From: Sepiola atlantica
Lineage: Eukaryota; Mollusca; Cephalopoda; Sepiida; Sepiolidae
Reading direction: 5' to 3'
Assembly: GCA_963556195.1 (NCBI GenBank)
Contig: OY744516.1
Coordinates: 33,735,486-33,799,485, forward strand
Length of the DNA: 64,000 nucleotides
In this document: positions 44,651 through 55,748 of the stretch, piece after piece
Numbering within the stretch: the stretch's first letter is position 1
Layout: every line of letters begins with the position of its first letter
Notes under the pieces: model-generated
What the model was told of the DNA's origin: nothing
Seen by the model: the letters and a program-made list of their open reading frames with translations, nothing else
The model's database searches: none
Made by a program: the position numbers and the translations under genes

Positions 44651-45380
44651 ACTAACTTCACACCTCTCAAAAAGAAGGAGGTAATACCTGGGAGGATGGT
44701 ATCATGTCAACAGAAGAAATGCGGTTAGGATTAAGCAACCCTTGCTTCACTATAAACTCGTGTTCAAAAAAGTTCCGTTAGGGATCCACTTTGACGTCAT
44801 TTCCTGTTAAAATCGTGACTTTGCATTATGCCGACAATCCCCCATCTCCAAATTTGGCATGAGGCGCTTCACCGGCGAATGCCGACACTCCCCCCCCCCC
44901 TAATTTGACCTGAAGCAGTCACACCGCCGCTCTATCTCTACAACTCTCAAAAAGGAGGAGGTAATGCCTAGGAGGGTGGTATCATAACAACAGAACGGGC
45001 GTATGGGAGGAAAGGAAGGTAGAAGGGGTGAGAGTGAGAGGGAAAGAAGAGTTTTAGTGTGAGGGATTTTCTTCCCTACACTCTTTTCCTCTGACGTCAT
45101 TTCCTGTTAAAAGCATGACGGTGCCATATTTCTCAAATTCTACATGATGTCATTGTTTTTTCTCAAATTAGTACTAAACAACGTTGAAAATCGAGGAAAA
45201 AGGCAGTCGACCCTCGAAGAGTCCATTTTTTTTCCGGTTCTGAGATAGTATACGTCCCGGGGCTGGCCGGTCATAATGACGTCAACCGTGTGACTGTTTG
45301 TTGGGTACTCTCGGAGGAGTATCTGGACATACAAACAGCCAAACAGACAGACATACAGACAACTGGCCTTTATATAATAG
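44651..45380 (+). mobile_element. Right end (copy 3) with mosaic satellite pieces
   Basis: 76-bp-type units (44668-44720 and 44938-45000) and 51-bp units (44830-44930) precede the conserved terminus: TTCCGGTTCTGAGATA, GGGGCTGGCCGGTCATAATG, TTGTTGGGTACTCTCGGAGG, a CAAACAGACA-type microsatellite and CCTTTATATAATAGA (to 45380). Confidence 0.7.
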
Positions 45381-45450
45381 AAGATACAAATAAATGCACA
45401 TTGGCCTTTATTATAGATACAAATAAATGCACATTGGTCTTTATTATAGA
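45381..45450. repeat. Short direct duplication of about 34 bp
   Basis: ATACAAATAAATGCACATTG followed by G(C/T)CTTTATTATAG occurs twice. A third copy stands alone at 52178-52210. Confidence 0.8.
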
Positions 45451-45459
45451 TTTGCTTAA

Positions 45460-45796
45460 TACCCCCCCCCCCAAGAAAAGATTTGGCCTGAGGCGCTCAC
45501 ACCGGCGAATGCTGACACTCTCTCCTCGCAACAGATACTACACTATCTCCACCCTCTCAAAAAGGTGTGAGCGCCGGCGAATGCCGACACTCCCCCTCCC
45601 CAAATTTGGCCTGAGGGACTCACACCGGCGAATGCCGTCACCCCACCCCCCAATTTGACATGAAAGGAGGAGGTAATGCCTATCATGATAACGGAAGGGA
45701 GGGGGAGGAATATTAGCGTCTATTAAAAGGTTGTAGTGTGAGTGAATTTCTTCCCGCCACTTTGCATTATTTTTCAAATTATCTGCCACTCTCTGA
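45460..45796. repeat. Mosaic of 51-bp and U2-motif units
   Basis: 51-bp units at 45480-45520 and 45570-45650 are separated by a piece reading AACAGATACTACACTATCTC, the reverse complement of the U2-like motif. They are followed by GGAGGAGGTAATGCCTATCA. The pieces are joined without spacer. Confidence 0.8.
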
Positions 45797-46098
45797 CGTC
45801 ATGATATAACCGGACACAATTTAGAGCAAGACCGGGTACATCCGGCAAGGGATTATGGGACAGGTGCGGATGTGATTGAGCAACCCTTGTGTCACTACAC
45901 ACTCTTAACGTAGGATTACTATGTTGTTATTAATGCATCCGGACAGAAGTTATTTGATGATCTGATAGAACCGGACACAATTTAGGGCAAGACCGGGTAC
46001 ATCCGGCAAGGTATTATGGGATGTTTACAGTGACTGTGCATTTTTATCGGATTAGTACATAAATACATTAGATTATTTCGAATTTACTATCGAATTTG
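45797..46098. repeat. Duplicate of the 40427-40700 block
   Basis: Nearly identical to 40427-40700: CCGGACACAATTTAG, GACCGGGTACATCCGGCAAG, GCGGATGTGATTGAGCAACC, TTAGATTATTTCGAATTTA. The copies lie 5.4 kb apart in direct orientation. Confidence 0.9.
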
Positions 46099-46217
46099 AC
46101 CTCCTAGAACTGCACAGGACAAACACATAGACCGACGGAATGAAGCCCCGAAGGCCAAGACGATACCAGTCTATGGGGTGCAGTATCCATCGAAACAGAT
46201 ACTACACTTTGATCTTA
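46099..46217 (-). repeat. U2-snRNA-headed repeat, minus copy 2, truncated
   Basis: Minus strand: AAGATCAAAGTGTAGTATCT head, then ATACTGCACCCCATAG, TTGGCCTTCGGGGCTTCATT and CAGTTCTAGGAGGT, where it is cut off. It pairs with the plus head at 46488 in the same divergent arrangement as at 30550-31205. Confidence 0.8.
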
Positions 46218-46487
46218 AATGTCATTTTCGGTAATGGCGTATGAAAGCTTTGGTGTAATTAGAGAAAAACGGCCTAGGGGAGTCTAAAATTCATTGTTGA
46301 TATTCCAAACTTATATAAGAATTTGTTAAATAGTAGTATACAATGTTTTTTGAAAGAAAATCCTAGTTATTATTACTTGTTAATTTAATAATGTAATTTA
46401 AACAGTGTCTAGTGGATAGACCGCTGTTCAGGTGTAGATTGGTTATAAATACCCCAGTAAATAACCACAGAATTTGGATTTCAGATG

Positions 46488-46590
46488 CTTTTGTTGGTCT
46501 TTTGGCTAAGATCAAAGTGTAGTATCTGTTCTCGGCATTTTTGCCTTGAGATAAAGTGTATTATCTAGTCCTATCCGATAGGTGTCGATC
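46488..46590 (+). ncRNA. U2 snRNA-like 5' domain, probable pseudogene
   Basis: TTTTGGCTAAGATCAAAGTG then TAGTATCTGTTCT, followed by the diverged duplicate TTGCCTTGAGATAAAGTGTA with TTATC. It shares the flanking TCGAATCAAAAATCAGATTA with 31217. There is no Sm site or 3' domain. It is a second copy of the divergent pair module. Confidence 0.7.
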
Positions 46591-46689
46591 TTACACTCTC
46601 GAATCAAAAATCAGATTATCATTTTATTTTTGAATCCCTTTTCCTTTTGTTCACTTCCTCTCCCCTAAAGTACGGGCTGATACGAGACC

Positions 46690-47215
46690 ACGGTTACTCC
46701 TCCAAAGTTCGCCTTAGGCGCTGCCCACCCCCAAATTTGGCCTGAGTCGCTCATAATTGCCTGAGGCGCACCACCGCCGAATGCCGACTCTCCCCATATT
46801 TGACCTGAGGCGCTCACACCGGCTAATGCCGCAACTCCCCCTCCACCAAATTCGGCCTCCCCATGCCGACACTACTCCCCAAATTCGGCATGAGGCGCTC
46901 CTCCCCGAATTTCGCCTGAGGCGCACCACCGCCGAATGCCGACACTCACCCTCTCCATATTTGGCCTGAGGCGCTCACACCGGCGAATGCCGCAACTCCC
47001 CCTCCACCAAATTTCGCCTGAGGCGCTCATACTGGCGAATGCCGACACTCCTTCCCAAATTCTGCGCCCCACCGGCGAATGCTGACACTGACACTCCTCT
47101 TCCCCAAATTTCGCCTGAGGCGCTAATACCGGCGAATGCCGACATTCCCCTCAAATTTCGCCTGAGCCGCTAACACCGGCGAATGCCGACACCCTCCACA
47201 CCACCCCAATTTTTA
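46690..47215. repeat. 51-bp satellite, diverged array
   Basis: About ten complete and shortened units of the GCCTGAGGCGCTCACACCGG + CGAATGCCGACACTCC type, some with only the second half. They follow the U2-like pair in the same order as at 31109-31770. Confidence 0.85.
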
Positions 47216-47224
47216 AATATGTAT

Positions 47225-48130
47225 ACAAAAAGGAGGAGGTAATACCTAGGAGGATGTTATCATGTCAACAGAAAAAAACTCATGTTAAAAAAAGTGCCGT
47301 TATTGATTAAACAACACTTGCGTCACTATAAACGCATGTATCAAAAAGTGCCGTTAGTAATTCAGCAACCCTTGCTTCACTATGGAGTCGTGTTCAAAAA
47401 AAGTGCCGACACTCCTCCCCAAATTCGACCTGAGGCGCTCATACTGACGAATGCCGACACTCCTCCCCAAATTTCGCCTGAGGCGACCATACTTGCGTAA
47501 CTCCTCCCCGAATTTTGCCTGAGGCGCCCCACCGGCAAATGCTGACCCTCCCCCAAATTTCGCCTGATGCGCCCCACCGCCGAATGTCGATACCCCCCCT
47601 CCCCCAAATTTCTCCTGAGGCGCTCACACCGGCGAATGCCGACACCCCCCACACCCACCCCAAGTTTTCAATATGTATACAATATGTATACAAATATTAG
47701 TGAAAACAATGGGGGAGCATACAAATATTAGTGAAAACAGTGGGGGAGCATAATTATTTATTACTTTAATTTTACTGATACTACACTAACTTCACACCTC
47801 TCAAAAAGGAGGAGGTAATACCTAGGAGGATGTTATCATGTCAACAGAAAAAATGTGGTTAGGATTAAGCAACCCTTGCTTCACTATGAACTCATGTTAA
47901 AAGAAGTGCCGTTATTGATTAAACAACACTTGCGTCACTATAAACGCATGTATCAAAAAGTGCCGTTAGGAGTTACGCAACCCTTGCATCACTATGGACT
48001 CATTTTCAAAAAAGTGCCGTTAGTAAGTAAGCAACCCATGCTTGACTATGGACTCGTGTTCAAAAAAAGTGCCGTTTGTGATTAAGCAACACTTGCTTCA
48101 CTATAAACTCATGTTCAAAAAAGAGCCGTT
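47225..48130. repeat. Mosaic: 76-bp, 51-bp, 80-bp and about 53-bp units
   Basis: The new element is a unit of about 53 bp, AAGTGCCGTTAGTGATTAAG + CAACCCTTGCTTCACTATGA, in three copies at 47278-47410 and about five at 47850-48130. A single copy is at 44730-44790. 51-bp units (47405-47660), 80-bp units (47668-47770) and 76-bp units (47228-47275, 47797-47845) lie between. Confidence 0.85.
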
Positions 48131-48455
48131 AGGGATTTCCTCTGACGTCATTTCCTGTTAAAATCATGACGGTGCATTATTTCATTGTTTTTTTCTCAAA
48201 TTAGTACTAAACAACGTTGAAAATCGAGGAAAAAGGCACCCCCCCATTGGAGAAAAGTGCTCAGTCGAACCCCGTAGAGTCCATTTTTTTTTCCGGTTGA
48301 GAGATATTATACGACCCGGGGCTGGCCGGTCATAATGACGTCAACCGTGTGACTGTTTGTTGGGTCCTCTCGGAGGAGTTTGTGGACATACAAACAGACA
48401 AACAGACAAACAGACAAACAGACATACAGACAACTGGCCTTTATATAAGAGAAGA
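48131..48455 (+). mobile_element. Right end (copy 4)
   Basis: Most complete match to copy 3: CTGACGTCATTTCCTGTTAA, ACAACGTTGAAAATCGAGGA, CCCCCCATTGGAGAAAAGTG, GGGGCTGGCCGGTCATAATG, a CAAACAGA microsatellite and CCTTTATATAAGAGA. It marks the right border of the composite region. Confidence 0.75.
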
Positions 48456-48684
48456 AGAAGATTACCAGCCTCTTTTAATCTAAAATATATCCATTCTCTT
48501 TTTCCTACTCCTTAAATGTAGTCTATCCCCCCCTCCCTCTCTCTCTCCTAATTTTTTTGTTCTTTTATTTTAAAACATCCACTTTTCTGCCTATTCTAAA
48601 CAATGCCTACTTGTCTTTTTATCCATCTAACATAAAATCTATGCAGCGTTTCTTTGCCCCTCTCCTTACTTTAAAATATAAAAG

Positions 48685-48723
<39 letters not shown>
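48456..48723. other. No gene; ends in (TA)n
   Basis: CT-rich then AT-rich sequence, with a TA microsatellite from 48685. Confidence 0.6.
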
Positions 48724-48725
<2 letters not shown>

Positions 48726-49006
48726 AAGTTAAGAAATTACTGTTCTTAACTTCTTTACTAACTTAATGTTTAAGACATAAAGGAGAACGTCAATAGAATA
48801 TTCGAATATCTAAATATCTCATGTAGAGATCAAGTGTTAGCTCTTTTATTTCTGAGAACTTCGACTGAAGTAAAATGGAAAAAAGGATTGAGATATATAT
48901 ATATCTACATGAGATACTTAGATATTCGAATATTCTATTGAAGTTCCCCTTTACATCTTAAACATTGAGTTAGTAAAGAAGTTAAGAACATTAATTTCTT
49001 AACTTA
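48724..49006. mobile_element. Foldback MITE with about 110-bp inverted arms
   Basis: The left arm (48724-48833) and right arm (48897-49006) are reverse complements at roughly 90 percent, for example AATAGAATATTCGAATATCT on both. Within each arm, GAAGTTAAGAAAT and TTCTTAACTTC form a smaller inverted repeat. The element is embedded in TA dinucleotide tracts on both sides, so a TA target duplication cannot be told from the background. Confidence 0.8.
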
Positions 49007-49012
49007 CATATA

Positions 49013-49061
<49 letters not shown>

Positions 49062-49064
49062 ATA

Positions 49065-49650
49065 GTTCACTCCAAACAAGGCAAGTTGCCACTGTAGACG
49101 TAAGAGGATAATGAGAATTTGGGGGTAAGTTTAGGGGGTCATCCTAAGTAGGGAGTTGTGCAGTGAGATGTCTGTTTACATTAGTTTTAAATTACTGCAT
49201 GTCGGTACAGTCGGGGGAGCAGGGAGGGAGTTCCAAAGGCCGGGAGCTTGAGGAAAGAAGCTATTGGAGTAGAAGGCTATTCGGCATCTGGAGACCTCCA
49301 CAGTGAATGGATGGGATTTAGCTGATTGTCGGGTTGATCGAGTATATTTACGTCAAAGGGACACCAGAGTAGCAAGTTCATCGGAGCACATTCCATTGAA
49401 GTACTTGTAAAACAAGCATAATGATGCAACATTGCGGCGATGGGACAGAGGCTGGAGCTTGGTGGATAGTGATGGACCTATTAGATTAGGTACTCTTTTT
49501 TGGACCTTGTCTAAGAGGGAGAATCTAGTGGATGATGCACCAGCCCAGATGTGGTAACAATATTCTATGCATGGGCAGATGGTGGCTTTATAGAGATATA
49601 GGATAATGTCATATATATGCATGTGTGTATGCTTTTTTTCACCTCTTTCA
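49065..49650 (-). mobile_element. LINE ORF2 C-terminus (CR1/jockey-like), copy C
   Basis: Best-preserved copy. The minus strand encodes LYKATICPCIEYCYHIWAGA, FSLLDKVQKRVPNLIGPSLS and LSHRRNVASLCLFYKYFNGM (frame 49622 to 49353), then continues with frameshifts to about 49070. Compare 15941-16388 and 21275-21655. Confidence 0.85.
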
Positions 49651-49974
49651 CTATTTATTCTATCTTCTCACTAACTCTGTCTTTTATTTCCTCCTTCTGA
49701 AGAATGTGTAAAATGAATACAGTCACAGACTATGGAATCGGCTATGTCAAGCTCACATCCTATTGTATCTATTGAGATTTAATTATCTAACTTGTGTTCA
49801 ATTAATCGTACCTAATGAATAGTTTACAACATGTATTGTATCTCCGTATTAAATAACCTCTCTACCTATCTCTTTATCTCTTTCTCTCTATCTATTTATC
49901 TATCTATCTATCTCTTAAATTCAAAGATAAAATAATAGTACAGTATATGCTTGTTATAGTGTATGTTTATTTAA
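49651..49974. other. No gene; CTAT-rich microsatellite
   Basis: Holds a (CTAT)n tract at 49876-49912. Nothing else is seen. Confidence 0.6.
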
Positions 49975-50470
49975 AAAAAACTGAAAGGAAATTAATTCCT
50001 CAAACAGAACAGTTTTGCACCACTTTTATGTCTCCTTACAAAGATTCAAATCAAGATATAATGCTGCTTAACTTTATTTCTAGGATCCTTATTCTAATTT
50101 TCATCAAAATCCATTACATAATTTTGATTCTAGAAAATGTTTAAAATTAAAGAAAAAATTGAAATCAGGGAATCTTAATTGGTGTCTCATGATTATTTAA
50201 TGCAAATCTGAAATATTTAAATTTTCAAATAGGAGATTGTGCCCATATTCTGCTACAAATCCTTTAAGATACTCTAAAGAAAAAAAAATTGGGGGAATAT
50301 TAATTAATTTATATCTAATAGCTATTGTTAAAATTTCACAAACATAATTTTTCCCCCTTTTTGCATAAAATAAAATAAATATAGCCCACATTACCCGCTT
50401 TTACACCAAGCAGCTGTGTTCCAAAATTCATAATGATAGATTAATTAGTTTAGGAGTGAATCATGTGCAT
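49975..50470. repeat. Dispersed repeat, copy 2
   Basis: Colinear with 16735-17120 in the same orientation, with about 60-80 bp insertions relative to it. It has no coding capacity. Confidence 0.6.
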
Positions 50471-50901
50471 AAAAATATATAAACTGGTTCCCAAATAATT
50501 CCCGATTCTGTTCTAAATTCCTGATTCTGATACAATTACCGATTCTGATTATTTTTAAATTTCTAAATATTTAATTATAAATTTATTGCTTTTTTAAAAG
50601 ACTTTTTTGAACTACTGTAAAACTCCCGTGTAATGTCCGCATATATTTTTGCAAAAGTAAAAAATACACGGGGGGGGGGGGGGGGTATATTACACGATCA
50701 GATCTTTCTAAATATTTTTGCTCCAATATTTTCCTTGTAATTGATTAAAAATAGTGAGGCAACTAAAGATTTATCTCTTTTTTTTTTTTAAACAAAGCTG
50801 ATTTGCATTAGTCCATCCTTAGTGGATAGAATGCTATTTGAATATTTTCATAAATAATTGAAAATAGTCAATGATTGGTATGCAAAATTAGATGACGGTG
50901 T
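50471..50901. other. AT-rich DNA, no gene seen
   Basis: Small tandem of (A/C)TTCC(T/C)GATTCTG phrases at 50500-50545 and a G run at 50670-50686. Confidence 0.5.
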
Positions 50902-51033
50902 AAGGACAGAATAGTTAACAAAGCCCCTCTCTATGTTAGTTATGACTTTCTAAATAATAATGTTACTATTTAGAAAACTATTCTTAACATGTGGATGGCA
51001 GGAGGGGGGACTTTGTTAACTATTCTGTACCTT
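50902..51033. mobile_element. Small inverted-repeat element (MITE family)
   Basis: Arms AAGGACAGAATAGTTAACAA (left) and, as reverse complement, AAGGTACAGAATAGTTAACA (right). A second nested hairpin, TTTCTAAATAATA with its complement, lies inside. Shares its inner segment with the MITE at 7435-7620. Confidence 0.65.
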
Positions 51034-52435
51034 CCTTTTATCAAAAACTGTATATGTTTTTATCCTAATTATAAAGATTTGGTCGGTTATCGTTACTATC
51101 AATATAAGAGATATGTAGTAGATCGATTTTTTTTACTGTAAAAAGAAGATCATTTAGTGTAGTAGGGGGAGTATAGGCAGAATACATGGAGGAAGAAGAA
51201 GAAGAAGAAGAAAATTTTGTAGATTAACACTCTCAGCTAAATCATCCCCCAGAAATGAGATTCTACTGTTTTTGGGTGATTACGTGTGAACACCTTGAAA
51301 AAATTGTCAGAAAGAAAAAAAAAAAAGTAAAAACAATTATTTTAGAGTTTAGAGTGGGGGATTAGTTTCATATATTAATTTAATGTAAAATGATCCTCAT
51401 TTCAGGACCATTCTCAGTTTTTAGATATCTGTTTAAAGGTAAAAATGTGTTGCTTCAATGTAGGCTATACTTGATACATTATCATATATTCATTTCTTGT
51501 GATCACGTTAGAGGTTTCATTTGAATTGACATTTGGTTTTATGAAAAGAGTTTTTTGCCCATTTGATGAACTGTTTATAAAGAGATGTGTAATGGATAAT
51601 GCTGTAGAGACAGAGAGGTTGTAATGAGAGAAGCTTTATTCAGCTATTTCTGCAGTCCAGTTACAGGTTGACTTGTATTAAAGCGTTGGAATAAAGAAGA
51701 GGTCAGTCTTAAATACCCCAAATGAATTCCGATATTTTTAGGCAGTCTTATAAAATTTGACATTTGATCAGTCGTAGCTTTAGGCTATTGTTTTAGATGA
51801 AGAGGAAAAAGGATTTTTATTGTTTTACTAGTGTAAACCTTCCGTCAAAGTCACAACAAAAAAATGTACGCTTCACCAGTATTTATCTCGATATATTACT
51901 AAAATATTTATATAAAATCATAGAATTGCATAAATAATTTAATTTTTCCCATATAAATAATCATTTCTGATGACCTAAAGAAAAAAAACATCCATCATTG
52001 ACTTTTTTTTATTGTACAGTAGAGGATTTCTGTCTGAATTCATTTTAGGTAGGGTAAGTCTGACTTGCTATTTGCTTTCTTGCTTCCCCTCTTAAAATTA
52101 GTCTCATCAGACAAGAAAATTGCATGTTTTTTACATGCTAACTTTTGTGTGATGACAAGGAAGTACATATTTTTTATACAAATAAATTCACATTGGTCTT
52201 TATTATAGAGTTGAAGATGCTATTACATTCATGGCAAAAGTTTGTTATAAATCTAGAAGGAAGGCAAATTTTTTATTGTTGAACTTCACAAAAAATCATT
52301 TTGATGTTTCTGTAACTGATTAAACTGATTAGATTATCTGAAGCCAAAAGTTTTTTATGGTTGTTAGTGTTAATATTGATAAGGCATTATGAACTTTATT
52401 AACCAGATGATTTAGAATAAACAATAAACAAATAT
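51034..52435. other. AT-rich DNA, no gene seen
   Basis: A (GAA)n tract at 51189-51213 and one copy of the 34-bp phrase of 45381-45450 at 52178-52210. No coding or RNA feature is supported. Confidence 0.5.
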
Positions 52436-53945
<1,510 letters not shown>

Positions 53946-53946
53946 A

Positions 53947-54074
53947 CAGGGTGGCCCAAAAGTAGGTTTACAGTTATCATTTAATATTTGAAGTTTTTTA
54001 ACTAGGTTATTCGAAAAACTTCAACCATATAAAAAATAGTTTAATAACTGTAAACCTACTTTTGGGCCACCCTG
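53947..54074. mobile_element. 128-bp mariner-type MITE
   Basis: Perfect terminal inverted repeats of about 31 bp: CAGGGTGGCCCAAAAGTAGG plus TTTACAGTTAT, reverse complemented at the right end. TA lies on both sides (53945-53946 and 54075-54076). The inner part also contains a smaller inverted repeat around GAAGTTTTT/AAAACTTC. It inserted at the edge of the AT array. Confidence 0.9.
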
Positions 54075-54111
54075 TATATACTCACACACGTTTCTGACCC
54101 TTCTATTGTAC

Positions 54112-54168
<57 letters not shown>
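54112..54168. repeat. (TA)n microsatellite
   Basis: Pure TA tract. Confidence 0.95.
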
Positions 54169-54171
<3 letters not shown>

Positions 54172-54189
54172 ATCTACGGACAGTGTTTT

Positions 54190-54310
54190 GCTGTATCACA
54201 GCTCTTCGGTGTAGCTAGACAGGCAAGTGCTTCAAGCCGGGATTGAAACTCGACTGTCTAATTGACAGCCAGCGTTTTTTAACCATTCAGCCATCAACCA
54301 TGAGCCATGA
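54190..54310 (-). mobile_element. tRNA-derived SINE
   Basis: On the minus strand, an A-box-like TGGCTGAATGGTTA (about 54281-54294), an anticodon-arm-like GACTGTC...GACAGTC pairing and a B-box-like GTTTCAATCC (about 54240-54249) lie in tRNA spacing. The 3' part runs to the TA tract. The B box has one departure from the consensus. Confidence 0.6.
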
Positions 54311-55748
54311 ATAAGCAAAATCTCAATGTTTATATAAACACTGTAAGCCACCACAGAGTGCTTCATTTGTTTTTACAAATTTTCGTTAATTCTAGTTGGT
54401 GATTTCATATATCACAGTGATTAACTCAAGAAGTCATCATTTCTGTAGTCATCATCTCAAAAATTCTACAAAAGAAAAAGTTGAAGTTTAACTTTCTCAC
54501 CTGAGTGAATCAAGAAACTCTTTGTGTCAATGTATTGTTATCAATCAGTTTCAACTTTGAATGAAAAGACATAAAATTGATCCTTGAACTTTATTGTTTT
54601 TGACTCTATAGCCTCACCATTGAGCTACAATGCTATTAGGACATATTTCAATTTATTGCAGTTGACGTCTGTTCTCTTTTAACTTTGAAAACAGTTTTGT
54701 GGGAAGCAACCGTAAATTATATCATCTTCTATATTTCCTTGCAACTTGACTGGGTACATTTAAGCATTGGCTGCTCTATGCCTCTATACACCTTCCCCTT
54801 TTGAATAAAAGTGTTGACTGTAAATTGCAGACTATGGATTGCGTGTTCATGCATCCATCAGAGAAAATGTGCAACACTCATAAGAGAACCATTTCTGCAT
54901 ATTGCGCATGCCACAGATGCAGCATGCAAGATAAGAGCAAGAAGTTGCACTCCTCTCCAGCAGAACATGAAATCTAATTTAGAATATGCATTCACTTGCA
55001 CCCGTTAGAAAACGCTGGGTTTTTATTTCTGATCAAATTGTGTTTCCAAAGAATGACTTTCTATTATGAATATTTAAGACAATGTTTTGTTTTGTTGGTT
55101 GCTCATCTTTTGTTAGCAAGCAAGGGAGGGGGTGATTTCAGCAGGTGGGGATGGGTTGAAGATACGGTGGATGGATTTATTAGGATCGGGGTGCGATGGT
55201 GAAGAATCCATTGTGACATTCCTCTCAAAAATATGGAAAGTCTGTTGGTGCATGAATGGAGATTTGTTATTGCTAAATGAGGAATACAATCAAATATGGG
55301 ACATTCCGGCAGTGTCTTTGCCTTCTGCTTGCCTTTTGGACACCCCCACCCCACTTAGTATGCAAATGTCTGCAACTTCAGACTCATCTCATCCCTATCA
55401 CACTACCTCCATTGTAACCTTCTCTCCATGCTTTTCTGTCCAACAGCCACACCAATGTTCACACACGTTTTGTAATGCTCTTCTAAAGAAAAAAATGAAA
55501 AATTGTTAGGAGAGAGGAAATAATTATAAAATTGATTATAACATTTTTGAAATGGATATTAATTTGCTTCATTTTTTTTTTTGTTATAGGTTTCCTTTTT
55601 TTGTGTAGAGTGGAATGTTTTTCTGTCTGCTTGTCAATTTGTCTTAAAGGACCTGCAAAAACACAGCAGTAGATCTGTCTAATGTCACCCCTTTTTTAAC
55701 CTAATAATTTTTTTTCTTGTTTTCTCCAACTTTAAAAAAATAATATTT
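54311..55748. other. No supported gene
   Basis: Mixed-composition sequence. A plus-strand open frame of 125 codons (55132-55509) and one of 65 codons (54811-55008) encode nothing I recognise, and neither shows flanking splice sites that convince. Confidence 0.4.

Noticed and set aside
55132..55509. 125-codon open frame, plus strand, and an 83-codon frame on the other strand
   Set aside because: Overlapping frames on both strands and no recognised family; probably chance within an old repeat.
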